64,000 nucleotides of DNA, taken from the NCBI RefSeq assembly GCF_002014985.1, contig NZ_MUXU01000033.1, positions 1 to 64,000 on the forward strand, read 5' to 3'. Position numbers and translations under genes: made by a program. This DNA is from Moraxella caviae (GTDB taxonomy: Bacteria > Pseudomonadota > Gammaproteobacteria > Pseudomonadales > Moraxellaceae). Below are positions 28,301-35,638 of the stretch, piece after piece (position 1 is the first letter of the stretch; each line of letters opens with the position of its first letter). The notes beneath the pieces were generated by a model. That model searched no databases, was not told where the DNA came from, and was given only the letters and a program-made list of their open reading frames with translations.

Positions 28301-28695
28301 AACGTACCAGTTGCTCTAGTTGCGCCACCAAATGCTGCAGCTCCATCACCAGTCGCAACTGAACGAACACGTTTGGGGTCGCTAAAAAACCCGTGATGAC
28401 ACATCCGGCTCGTTACAAAATCATTGTTTGCATGATATTGCCCAGTTCCACAATATGTACCGGTACCTGACCATTCAATGTTGCTATTAGAAATAGACCC
28501 ATGCCCTGCATATGTTGAACCTGAGCTAAAGCTTGTATTGTCAAAAACGAGACCGGCATTCGCCCCTACCGAACCCAACGCAACTGCACCCACGATGGCG
28601 GCTTTTGCACCTACTTTAATGGCAGACTTACCAATTTCAGATACAGCAACGTACTGGCCCAAAGAGTTTCTGACTAGTTTGTATATTTTGTTCAT
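25369..28695 (-). CDS. Trimeric autotransporter adhesin (YadA/UspA/Hag type)
   Basis: 1108 residues; a type Vc secreted surface adhesin. The N-terminus MNKIYKLVRNSLGQYVAVSE is an extended signal peptide region (ESPR) followed by a hydrophobic signal core. Residues about 100-330 hold YadA-head left-handed repeats (for example SVAIGEDAQA, SAIALGANA). Neck-type motifs with DAINGSQLH recur four times, linked by coiled-coil stalk segments rich in KAAKTEV and YVD. The last 70 residues (AMAVAGLLQSYRAGQSNASV to GSVGVGWFW) are the YadA membrane anchor ending in aromatic residues. Two 158-bp stretches inside the gene are identical, so stalk length can change by recombination. No homopolymer tract is visible upstream. 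Confidence 0.93.
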   Translation of the reverse strand: MNKIYKLVRNSLGQYVAVSEIGKSAIKVGAKAAIVGAVALGSVGANAGLVFDNTSFSSGSTYAGHGSISNSNIEWSGTGTYCGTGQYHANNDFVTSRMCHHGFFSDPKRVRSVATGDGAAAFGGATRATGTFSFAAGKETNAIGRYAVALGEENTAVGNASFVGGNESQANASRSFAYGFRTIASGSNAFSLGASNIASGSNSLAAGASNITFGPASAALGIRSLATGRASVAIGEDAQALSHSAIALGANAIAGAGSWTDINGKEVTDLEVIKKSLSIPRPQTNSEFLAYKPTVRQVIAIGDNAKAVHNGSVAIGSNAVSATNAVVTTNTIAGTTYNVVSGTENVGALSIGSETIKRQIKNVGAGEVSATSTDAINGSQLHGTNTAINTLNIKVDANKAAQDIVNDAQAQYNKENDAKNDAQDKAITAAKTEVAKGNGINVTERTGANGQSVYTVSLIDDNLVKYDDPSKTSVTFGGVGATAPVKLTNVQAGDISADSTDAINGSQLHETNTAVNNLNVKVDANKAAQDAYNAANDAKNAEQDRAIAAAKTEVKQGDGIAVSEGTGANGQSIYTVALDQKTKDTLAQVEKKADKDYVDSENSRQDSDIKAAKTEVAAGTNIASVTQTTGADGQSIYTVNAKGSTSDAGSDYVTVEGVDMGDNTTKYVLDLSDKSKAVLDDVKNKAYTADVDAKNALQDAAIDKNADDIAELDGIAVKYDSKDKTSVTLGGDGAAEPVALTNVKDGDISAESKDAINGSQLHTVVQEQAATDKAQDDAIRAAKTEVKQGDGIAVSEGAGANGQSIYTVALDQKTKDTLAEVDKKAYTADVDAKNALQDAAIKAAKSQVKAGSNIAGIVETKGADGQSIYTVNAKGSTSDAGSDYVTVEGVDMGDNTTKYVLDLSDKSKAVLDDVANKADKTYVDREVKAAKTEVKAGTNIASVVETKGENGQSIYTVNAHNNTTEVGSEYLSLTNTAGPNNTTVQTVDLSDMTKAALAKIDGKADQTYVDSRFGDVNNRLDAHERRFGELDDKLEAQGASAMAVAGLLQSYRAGQSNASVAIGQNGSKQAIAFGVNALSDGGKWGVKATLAANTEKNVSGSVGVGWFW
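25955..26112. repeat. Internal direct repeat of the autotransporter stalk, copy A
   Basis: Identical over 158 bp to 26651-26808, offset 696 bp (232 codons, in frame). It encodes the stalk unit with DAGSDYVTVEGVDMGDNTTK. Recombination between copies would remove 232 residues without a frameshift. Confidence 0.85.
26651..26808. repeat. Internal direct repeat of the autotransporter stalk, copy B
   Basis: Second copy of the 158-bp repeat. A shorter repeat, starting near ATTGCCGCATCTTGCAAGGC, also recurs at about 26174 and 26591. Confidence 0.85.
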
Positions 28696-28752
28696 ATTTC
28701 ACCTTCTTGACCCCTCCCACCACTAAACCTTACACCTTTAGTGGGGGAACTC

Positions 28753-28782
28753 TTTATACAGCGCTAGGTCCTAGCGCATCAG
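28753..28782 (-). promoter_or_regulatory. Candidate promoter with embedded palindrome for the autotransporter gene
   Basis: On the minus strand a TATAAA (28758-28753) lies just after a perfect 17-bp palindrome, GCGCTAGG-T-CCTAGCGC (28761-28777), which would fill the spacer between the -10 and any -35. A second hairpin (CCACTAAA / TTTAGTGG, 28720-28743) lies in the leader. The palindrome looks like an operator; the binding protein is unknown. Confidence 0.45.
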
Positions 28783-28865
28783 CTATGGTTGTTATCGGAT
28801 TAGGCTAACCGCTTACATCTCCACCCAAATCAAAGATTATGGATGGAGAATTGCGCGGGTGGGGT

Positions 28866-29738
28866 TTAATGGCTTATTAAATAGCCATCAATATCAACGG
28901 TGACACGACGGTTCGGTGTCAAGCAATCGACTTGTGCTGTTTTAGGCATGTCTGCACGGCAGTGCACCAAAGGCTCAGTCTCGCCTGCGCCCATATGCTT
29001 AACAAGATTGGCTGCCACGCCTGCGTGATGGATTAAATAGCGCGCTACAGTATCAGCACGTTTTTGGCTCAAATCCATGTTGTAAGCATCAGTACCAAAA
29101 TGATCAGTATGACCTACTACAAACACACCTTTTAGGTCGTCAAAATCTTTAAGTGCACGAGCAACTTCATTTAGCTTAGCTCTACCCTCATCTGTCAGAT
29201 CTGACAATGCGTAACCATCAAAACGGAACGTATCTGTCAATGTAATACGATGCGGTGTTTTTGGTGCTGGCGTTGCAACTACTGGTGCAGCTTGCTCAAT
29301 GTACTTAACAACAGTCGTTGCTTGCTTTGGCATTGATGCGTTTTCACAAATCGTGCCTTCAGTCACAGGGTTCCAATGGAATGCTTGTGCTCTTTTGTCT
29401 TTGTCAAAGCCAATGTTGTACTGACAGGTTTCTACGCCTTGCGCTGTACGGAAATGGAACAGATAAGTCCAATTTTTCACGCGCAAACCTTCATTAAAAT
29501 GTGGTTCGCCAATCAAATCATAGATTTGTGCGCGGGTCATACCCTCTTTGATTTTTGACAAATCTTCAAGGTTTGGGAATGTGCCTTCATTGTGATTTTG
29601 CACATTCATTTTCACCTTGGCAGGGTCTGGAAAATTGACCGCGCGCTCTTGAGCGGTGTGGGAAGCTGTGGTCGCACAGCCAACCATTACGGTTGCGGCA
29701 GCACAAGCTGCCAGAGTAAGAATGTTTGGTTTGAGCAT
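28866..29738 (-). CDS. BamE-like/OmpA-like fusion lipoprotein
   Basis: 290 residues. The signal peptide ends in VMVGC, giving a lipid-anchored Cys at about residue 21. Residues about 55-125 are SmpA/OmlA (BamE)-like: LSKIKEGMTRAQIYDLIGEP and the WTYLFHFR strand. Residues about 165-288 are an OmpA-type peptidoglycan-binding domain: FRFDGYALSDLT, VVGHTDHFGTDAYNMDLSQK and NRRVTVDI. The protein would sit in the inner leaflet of the outer membrane and hold the cell wall. It follows a leader with two hairpins and lies upstream of the autotransporter gene on the same strand. Confidence 0.85.
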   Translation of the reverse strand: MLKPNILTLAACAAATVMVGCATTASHTAQERAVNFPDPAKVKMNVQNHNEGTFPNLEDLSKIKEGMTRAQIYDLIGEPHFNEGLRVKNWTYLFHFRTAQGVETCQYNIGFDKDKRAQAFHWNPVTEGTICENASMPKQATTVVKYIEQAAPVVATPAPKTPHRITLTDTFRFDGYALSDLTDEGRAKLNEVARALKDFDDLKGVFVVGHTDHFGTDAYNMDLSQKRADTVARYLIHHAGVAANLVKHMGAGETEPLVHCRADMPKTAQVDCLTPNRRVTVDIDGYLISH

Positions 29739-29782
29739 TATTACCTCTTAATCGCGCTTTGCGCAGTTTTTGTGGAAAACGC

Positions 29783-29835
29783 CAAAGGTTTTACAGCCTT
29801 TGACCGTCGGCAGAGAGCCGCCTTTGAACGGCTCT
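29783..29835 (-). other. Two hairpins in the leader of the OmpA-like gene
   Basis: CAAAGG/CCTTTG (29783-29802) and AGAGCCG/CGGCTCT (29814-29835) could form stem-loops in the mRNA leader 45-97 bases upstream of the start. Neither is followed by a T run on the minus strand. They may stabilise the transcript or act in regulation. Confidence 0.3.
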
Positions 29836-29975
29836 TAGATTACTTTAGCAGTACTTACTTTATTATTAAGATATGCTTATAAGGCATTCTATCCGTTTTT
29901 AGGTCTACAATCAAGCCCTACACACCCTTAATTTCAATTTTTCTTGAGATTTTATGTATTTTTTTGTCAATATGC

Positions 29976-30206
29976 TCAAAAATTAGGCATATTCAAACGA
30001 TTGACTGAATTTTGTACAACATTAAGCTCGCCTTCTTGGTCGATTTCATCAGCCAGTGCATTTCGTTTGGCAATATACATTTCTTCATCAAAAGAATGCG
30101 CTCGTCCCCTTTCAAGCTTGCCAATTCTTTCGTCAGGCACATTAACGCCTTCGTCTCTATAAGCGGTATGCTTTGGTACGGTGTAATTTTGCAGATATTT
30201 CGGTCT
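29976..30206 (-). pseudogene. Possible gene remnant, C-terminal part of an unknown protein
   Basis: A 76-codon open frame on the minus strand without an upstream ATG. It reads like protein: YTVPKHTAYRDEGVNVPDER, KLERGRAHSFDEEMYIAKRN, then DEIDQEGELNVVQNSV and a TGA at 29976-29978. It is closed upstream by TGA at 30209-30207. Composition is charged and balanced, unlike the hydrophobic overlapping frames. I do not recognise the family. It could be the eroded end of a gene lost between the OmpA-like gene and ybaB. The rest of the 29739-30336 gap holds only leader hairpins and a promoter. Confidence 0.35.
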
Positions 30207-30226
30207 TCAATTTACATCATTACTTA

Positions 30227-30235
30227 TGTTATAAT
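30227..30235 (+). promoter_or_regulatory. Extended -10 promoter of ybaB-recR
   Basis: TGTTATAAT (TG-n-TATAAT) about 100 bases upstream of ybaB. No good -35 is present, as is normal for extended -10 promoters. Confidence 0.5.
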
Positions 30236-30336
30236 TAGCCGTTTTTTGATGGTGATTGCCGCCAAGCAGCCGTAGCTTTTAATGCCGCAAACCAAGCGCA
30301 CAATCGCAAGCCATCGCATAATTTCAAGGAGTATTT

Positions 30337-30669
30337 ATGAACATTCAAGCACTCATGCAGCAGGCGCAAGCCATGCAAAAACAAGTAGAAAAAAACGTAG
30401 AAGCTGCCAAAGCCAGCCTTGCCACCAAAGAAGTGCATAGCGAAGCAGGCAATGGCTTGGTGAAAGTTACCATGACAGGTCGTCATGTGGTGAAGCGCAT
30501 CAGCATTGACCCAAGTTTGATGGACGATGAGCCAGACATGATTGAAGATTTGGTGGCTGCTGCCATAAATGACGCAGTGCGCCAAGCGGACGAGCTGCAC
30601 GAATCAGTAATGGCTGGTGCAACCACTGGCATGGGCTTGCCAAAGAGCATGCAAGGCTTGTTCGGCTGA
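30337..30669 (+). CDS. ybaB: YbaB/EbfC nucleoid-associated protein
   Basis: 110 residues. Begins [20 protein letters not shown], the helical dimer arm of the family, followed by [20 protein letters not shown] and [10 protein letters not shown]. Dimers bind DNA and are usually encoded next to recR, as here: the stop overlaps the recR start by one base (TGATG). dnaX, the usual upstream partner, is absent from this window. AAGGAG precedes the ATG. Confidence 0.94.
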   Translation: MNIQALMQQAQAMQKQVEKNVEAAKASLATKEVHSEAGNGLVKVTMTGRHVVKRISIDPSLMDDEPDMIEDLVAAAINDAVRQADELHESVMAGATTGMGLPKSMQGLFG

Positions 30670-31262
30670 TGCTCACACCAAAATTTGAGCATTTGGTCAA
30701 GCAGCTGCAAGTTTTACCGGGCGTTGGGCAAAAATCCGCTCAGCGCATGGCTTTGCATTTGCTTTCCAAAAAACGCCCACAAGGCGTCAGTCTTGCCCAA
30801 GCGTTAGAAACCGCCATGTGCGACATCAAAGAGTGCAGCCGCTGCCACTCTTTTAGCGATGATGACATCTGTCCGATTTGTGCCGATGTACGCCGCAGCG
30901 ACAGCGAACTTTGCGTGGTAGAAAGCGCAGCAGACGTGATGGCAATTGAGCAAAGCGGCGCATTTCGTGGGCGCTATTTTGTGCTGGGTGGGCATTTATC
31001 ACCCATTGACGGCATTAACGCAGACGATTTACACATTGACGAGCTGATCATCAGACTGAAAAATTCTGCGATTGATGAGCTGATTTTGGCAACTGGCGCA
31101 ACCGTTGAAGGGCAAACCACCGCCTTTTTCATCAGCGATGCCGCACGCCCTTTCGTGGGGAAAATCACTCGCCTAGCGCAAGGCATTCCGATGGGCGGCG
31201 AGCTTGAATTTGTGGACAGCCTAACACTGCACCAAGCCTTACAAAATCGTGCTTTTATCTGA
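30669..31262 (+). CDS. recR: Recombination mediator RecR
   Basis: 197 residues. Works with RecO (and RecF) to load RecA on gapped DNA. The N-terminal helix-hairpin-helix ([17 protein letters not shown]) is followed by the four-Cys zinc finger ([16 protein letters not shown]) and a Toprim domain ([27 protein letters not shown]). The stop lies inside the first unit of a 15-bp tandem repeat, so the C-terminal codons are part of the array. Confidence 0.95.
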   Translation: MLTPKFEHLVKQLQVLPGVGQKSAQRMALHLLSKKRPQGVSLAQALETAMCDIKECSRCHSFSDDDICPICADVRRSDSELCVVESAADVMAIEQSGAFRGRYFVLGGHLSPIDGINADDLHIDELIIRLKNSAIDELILATGATVEGQTTAFFISDAARPFVGKITRLAQGIPMGGELEFVDSLTLHQALQNRAFI

Positions 31263-31325
31263 TTAGCTTTTATCTGATTAGCTTTTATTTGATTAGCTTT
31301 TATTTGATTAGCTTTTATTTGCTTC
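31251..31325. repeat. 15-bp tandem repeat at the 3' end of recR
   Basis: Five units of about GCTTTTATYTGATTA: two with TATCTG, two with TATTTG, and a fifth that diverges at its end. The recR stop codon lies in unit 1 and recurs in phase in later units. The unit length is a multiple of three, so copy number can change without affecting RecR. Confidence 0.8.
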
Positions 31326-31526
31326 AAGCCAAGCCACCTAAATACCAACTGGCGTGTTTTGTGTTTGCAGCGGTTCGCTTGTTAAGCGTGAGTTTTTGCA
31401 TATCTAAACCGCCTTTTTCACTTTTTATCCACCCGCCCAACCAGCAGTTTCCATCATTTCAAAGTTGTCATCGCCAATTAGTCCATTTTCTTAAAACAAC
31501 GTCTGCCCATTTTAAGTCCATCTTTT

Positions 31527-32846
31527 ATGTCAAAAGTTCAATCCATAAACCCAGAAAATTCAGCAAATCAAGCGCAAAATCCCAATATGCCTGCCACCAA
31601 TCCCACCACAAACTCCCAAAATTCAACCGATAACGTTAATTCACAAGACCGCTTTACCTTTCCTAAGGCAAGCATTGACCGCATCGCCCTTGAAGAGCTG
31701 CCTGTGGTGTGGGTGCGTGATGAAGATGGCTTGTACCAGCTGATTGACGAGATTGATTCGGTGGACGTGGTGGCGCTGGATACTGAGTTTATCAAGCGCA
31801 CGACTTATTATCCGATTTTGGCGTTAGTGCAGGTGAATACTGGGCGTGCGATTTATTTGGTGGACGCGCCACGCCTTGATTTACAAGACTTTTGGGCGGC
31901 GTTGATTGAAGTGCCAACGATGGTTTGGTACGCCTGCGGTGAAGATTTGGGGATTTTTTATCTCTTGGCAAAAAACGCACCGCTTGATAACGTGTTTGAC
32001 GTGCAAATTGGCATTGCGTATTTGACGGGCAAATTGCAAGCGGGCTACTCGCAAGCGGTGTCTGAAGTGCTGGGCGTGGAACTGGATAAGGGCGAAAGTC
32101 AGTCCGACTGGCTGGCACGTCCGCTCACTTATGAGCAAGAATGCTATGCGGCGGACGATGTGCGCTATTTGCTGGCGCTGTACGAAGCCACCAAAGATGC
32201 GCTGACGCAAGCGAACACCTTGGATTTTGTCCGTGAAGACAGCACGCTGTACGCCCACGAATTACACAGCACCGCCAACATGAGCGATGATGCGCTGTAC
32301 CTAGAATTTAGCGCGCCGCATTATACGCCTGTGCAAATCGCCGCCTTGCAACGCATTGTGGCGTGGCGTGAAGTGCTGGCGCGCGCCATCAATGAGCCGC
32401 GCACTTTCATCATCAGTCGGCAGGCGCTGCGTGAAATCATTGACACCATGCCACAAACCATTAAAATGCTGGCACGCACCACCATTCACCGCGCATCTTT
32501 GCGTAAATATGGCGATGAAATCGTGCGCCTGATTAAAGAGGCGGCGAATTTGCCAGCGAGCGAGTTTCCGCCTTTACCGCCGCCCACCTACCGCAGCAAA
32601 GAAAAAACTTTCAAAAAACCGCTAGATAAAGCCGTACAAGCCTACAGCCTTGCCATCAATGTGCCAGAAAATCTGCTGCTGCGTGGCCGCTGGATTAGCG
32701 AACTGCTGGTGATGGTGGCGCAGGATTTACCGCTGGATAAACTGCCTGCAGGCTTGCAAGGTTATCGCCACGATTGGGCGGTAAACACCATCTTGCCCCT
32801 GCTTTATGACTATAAAACACAAATTCAAGAAGGATTTGAGAGTTAA
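31527..32846 (+). CDS. rnd: Ribonuclease D
   Basis: 3'-5' exoribonuclease that trims tRNA and other small RNA ends. 439 residues, longer than the usual 370-390 because of a polar Asn/Gln-rich N-terminus of about 50 residues. DEDD catalytic motifs: VVALDTEFIKRTTYYP (Asp, Glu), WYACGEDLGIFYLL (Asp), and ECYAADDVRYLLALYE with the Tyr-type fourth motif. An HRDC domain follows around residues 265-345. The true start could be a later codon because the N-terminal extension is low-complexity. Confidence 0.92.
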   Translation: MSKVQSINPENSANQAQNPNMPATNPTTNSQNSTDNVNSQDRFTFPKASIDRIALEELPVVWVRDEDGLYQLIDEIDSVDVVALDTEFIKRTTYYPILALVQVNTGRAIYLVDAPRLDLQDFWAALIEVPTMVWYACGEDLGIFYLLAKNAPLDNVFDVQIGIAYLTGKLQAGYSQAVSEVLGVELDKGESQSDWLARPLTYEQECYAADDVRYLLALYEATKDALTQANTLDFVREDSTLYAHELHSTANMSDDALYLEFSAPHYTPVQIAALQRIVAWREVLARAINEPRTFIISRQALREIIDTMPQTIKMLARTTIHRASLRKYGDEIVRLIKEAANLPASEFPPLPPPTYRSKEKTFKKPLDKAVQAYSLAINVPENLLLRGRWISELLVMVAQDLPLDKLPAGLQGYRHDWAVNTILPLLYDYKTQIQEGFES

Positions 32847-33013
32847 TAAAAATACTCGATGTTCAAAATGGATATTTTTCAGTGTTGAATTTCAGATTTG
32901 TGGGCTGGGGTAGCGCAAGCGTAGCCTAACCTACAAAACAGCTCTTGGCTTATTGTTGGGTTTTCGCTTTGCTTAACCTGCAGGCTGTGAAAATGGTGCG
33001 GAATATAAACTTT

Positions 33014-33028
33014 ATCTACTACAGCCCC
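33014..33028. repeat. IS1595-end-like sequence upstream of the inserted glycosyltransferase gene
   Basis: ATCTACTACAGCCCC matches the terminal repeat at 318-332 at 14 of 15 positions, 28 bases upstream of a glycosyltransferase start. No transposase is nearby. Probably a remnant end. Confidence 0.45.
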
Positions 33029-33056
33029 AACTTTTTTATTTTTGATAGGAAATTTA

Positions 33057-34090
33057 ATGAACGCCCTGCTTTTGACAAATCATTTAAAGAACTTTGCCGG
33101 CTCTGAAATGCAAATTGTCGAGCTGTATGAGTATTTCAAACAAAATTACCACACTGTAAAAGTCTATGCAAATTGCACAGGTTTGCCTGTGATTGGACTG
33201 TTTAATCCGTGCGATGTCATTGACGACATTGAAAAGATTAATTTACATCAATTTGATTTGGTATGGTCGCAACACTGCGTTTTTCCTTTATTGTTCAAAA
33301 ACAAATTATATGACAATTTAAACATCAAACTCATTTCAGTGCATTTATCTCCCTATGAAATGCTGGAATTGAGTGCATTGTCGCACATGCGCACAAGCCC
33401 CCCCTGAACGTGCTGTACGTTGCCAACAGCGAAGAAACCAAGGATAAATTACTGGAATTTACCATCAATGAACATGATATTTTGGTGTCTAATAACGCAG
33501 CACCAAATTATTTTATGCAGACCAACACATCTAAGACATTGAATAAAATTTTAGTTGTGTCCAATCATGTGCCGCCAGAAATTTTTCAAGCCGCAGTCTT
33601 ATTGCAACAAAAGAACATTCAGGTTCATTTTCTTGGCATGGATTTTGGAAATTCCCACAGAGTAACGCCGCAGGTTATATCAAAATATGATGCGATTATT
33701 ACCATTGGCAAAACGGTGCAATACGCCATACTAAGTCAAAAACCTGTCTATGTGTATGATCATTTTGGCGGCTGCGGGTATTTGTCGGCAGATAATTTTG
33801 AAAAAGCGCGTTATTATAATTTTTCAGGGCGTGGATTTTATCAAAAACCAGCGGAGACTATCGCCAAAGAAATCATGCAAGGCTTTGATCAAGCACTTGA
33901 TTTTATGCTGTCATTTGATGATACCAATCGGTTTGCGCTGGATAAATTTGTAAATCGCATTTTAAACACAGCAAACAAAGCCACCATTGATGTGCGCAGC
34001 AGCTACCACTTTAAAGCATCATATCCAATATGTGAAAAAATCTCCGAGTATTACCAAATGCTCAATCCTAATGAAAACTTGCCTGTTTAA
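33057..34090 (+). pseudogene. Glycosyltransferase gene, out of frame at a poly-C tract (possible phase variation)
   Basis: Two frames make one protein. The first (33057-33406) starts MNALLLTNHLKNFAGSEMQI after AGGAAATTTA and stops just after seven C at 33398-33404. The second runs to 34090. With eight C the frame would read ...HMRTSPPLNVLYVANSEETK... and give an unbroken protein of about 345 residues. The pattern (YVANSEETKDKL, VSNNAAPNYF, KILVVSNHVPPEIF, VYVYDHFGGCGYL) is that of GT-B-type glycosyltransferases. As written the gene is off. A sequencing error is possible. It is inserted between rnd and the ubiH-like gene and flanked by IS-end-like sequences. Confidence 0.75.
33398..33404. repeat. 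Seven-C tract controlling the glycosyltransferase frame
   Basis: CCCCCCC directly precedes the premature TGA at 33405-33407. Adding one C joins the upstream and downstream frames. Short poly-C runs are typical slipped-strand switches of surface-glycan genes. Confidence 0.6.
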
Positions 34091-34105
34091 ATCTGGCACA
34101 GCCCC
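34091..34105. repeat. IS1595-end-like sequence after the glycosyltransferase gene
   Basis: ATCTGGCACAGCCCC starts right after the TAA at 34088-34090 and matches the IS end at 318-332 at 13 of 15 positions, in the same orientation as the copy at 33014. Confidence 0.4.
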
Positions 34106-34129
34106 CAAATTTTAAACACCCACCAAAAA

Positions 34130-35419
34130 CTACACCCCGCCCGCCTGACGATTAAAAAACGCCAATAAAGACGGGCTTTTTCCCACCAAGCGCACGGCTT
34201 CACTGCGCATAAAACGCAGCGGCTTATATTGCATGACGCTGCTGGCAAAGGCGGCATTGATGGCGGAAAATCCATGCATCATCAGCGCATTATGCCCACG
34301 TCTGGCGCGCTCATAACGTGCTAACACCGCTGGGTGATTGATAGGCAAATTGCGTGCCTGCGCCCACGTCAAAATCTCAAGCAATGCCTTAATGTCCAAA
34401 AATCCCAAATTCAGCCCCTGACCTGCCAAAGGGTGTACACCATGCGCCGCATCACCCATCAGCAGTGTGTGCGCTGCCGTGTAGCTTTTGGCGGCTTGTG
34501 CTGATAAGGGAAAACTTGCCACCGACTGAATCTCGTGAATTTGCCCAAGCTCAAAACCGCTCGTCAACGCCAGCTTTTGCGCAAGCTCATCATAAGAAAG
34601 CGCCAAATACGTCTTGGCAAGCTCACTTGGTAGCGTCCACACCACCGATTGCCACAAATCATTATCATCAGCGTGTAAATTCGCCAGCGGCAACAGCGCC
34701 AACGTGCCAGTCGGCAGCATGGCTTGGCGCGCGGTGTTTTGGTGCGGTTTTTCGGTGCGAATGGCGCAGCAAATGGCGATCTGCCCATAGTCCAAGCGGT
34801 CGCACGCTATACCCATCGCACTGCGCACTACCGAAGCTCTGCCGTCCGCGCCGATGAGCATTTTGGTTTTTATAGTGATTGTATTATCATTACTTTGTAA
34901 TTTCAATGTAATGCCATCTTTTTGTACGTCCAGCGTGTCGGCGAGCAGTGTCGTGCCGTGAAGTATGCTCAAAAATGGTGCGTATTTGTCATCTTTGGCT
35001 TTTTCAAGCAGTGCGTATTCCAGCACCGCAGGCTCAACCATGCAGCCCATGGATTCAGGGATTAAACTTGGCGCAGCAAAACGCAGCTCGCCACGCCCAT
35101 CGCCTTGCCAGACGTGCATTTGCGTATAATCCGCCTTACGAATCAGCGCATCGTACACACCAATCTCATCAAGCAAGCCGACACTGGTACGGCTTAGCGC
35201 AAACACCCGAGCGTCTCGTTTTGCCAGCTTTTCTTGCCATGCACGCTCATCAAATTCAGGCTTGGCATCAATCACACAAACGTACTGCCCACGCTTTGCC
35301 AAACTCAGTGCCAGCGTCAAACCCACCGCACCACCGCCAACAATCAGCCAAGTTGTTTGTATTTCTTTGGTGGAATTTACGGCATCGGTAACATTTGGCG
35401 TATGGGCAGTGTGTGTCAT
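34130..35419 (-). CDS. UbiH/UbiF/COQ6-family FAD-dependent hydroxylase
   Basis: 429 residues. Flavin monooxygenase that hydroxylates the ubiquinone ring precursor. LIVGGGAVGLTLALSLAKRG binds FAD, IGADGRASVVRSAMGI is the second FAD motif, and LLMGDAAHGVHPLAGQGLNL the third. The family (UbiH, UbiF, UbiI) cannot be told apart safely here. The ATG at 35419 is used; a TTG three codons earlier has no better ribosome site. A TGCTAAGAT extended -10 lies upstream on the minus strand near 35490. Confidence 0.9.
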   Translation of the reverse strand: MTHTAHTPNVTDAVNSTKEIQTTWLIVGGGAVGLTLALSLAKRGQYVCVIDAKPEFDERAWQEKLAKRDARVFALSRTSVGLLDEIGVYDALIRKADYTQMHVWQGDGRGELRFAAPSLIPESMGCMVEPAVLEYALLEKAKDDKYAPFLSILHGTTLLADTLDVQKDGITLKLQSNDNTITIKTKMLIGADGRASVVRSAMGIACDRLDYGQIAICCAIRTEKPHQNTARQAMLPTGTLALLPLANLHADDNDLWQSVVWTLPSELAKTYLALSYDELAQKLALTSGFELGQIHEIQSVASFPLSAQAAKSYTAAHTLLMGDAAHGVHPLAGQGLNLGFLDIKALLEILTWAQARNLPINHPAVLARYERARRGHNALMMHGFSAINAAFASSVMQYKPLRFMRSEAVRLVGKSPSLLAFFNRQAGGV

Positions 35420-35586
35420 AGTTATCAAGGTTAAATTAAAAGTTTATCAATAATGATTATAAAAAATACATCAATCCAAGTGCTATCTTAGCACATCTTG
35501 AACGACATATTTTAAGAATTTTTAAGATGCAAGGCGATACGTTTTAACACCGATGGTTTTTATGACTTAAAAAGATGGCTTAAAAT

Positions 35587-35617
35587 AAAAAACGCAAGAC
35601 TCTCGCCCTGCGTTTTT
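35587..35617 (-). terminator. Terminator after glnA
   Basis: AAAAACGCA and TGCGTTTTT arms around a 12-base loop, with T-rich sequence following on the minus strand, about 22 bases after the glnA stop. Confidence 0.75.
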
Positions 35618-35638
35618 GGTTTGGTGCGTGCAATCATA

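Noticed and set aside
25369..28695. Dense direct repeats that might suggest a CRISPR array
   Set aside because: The repeats are in-frame coding units of a trimeric autotransporter with irregular spacing; no 28-36 bp repeat with unique spacers. No CRISPR array or cas gene was seen anywhere in the window.
30012..30275. Plus-strand ORF of 87 codons between the OmpA-like gene and ybaB
   Set aside because: Hydrophobic translation typical of an antisense frame; it spans the ybaB promoter, and the opposite strand reads more like protein.
31251..31325. 15-bp repeats near recR as a CRISPR or origin-like iteron array
   Set aside because: Units are head-to-tail without spacers, few in number, and overlap the recR end; no rep gene or DnaA boxes nearby.
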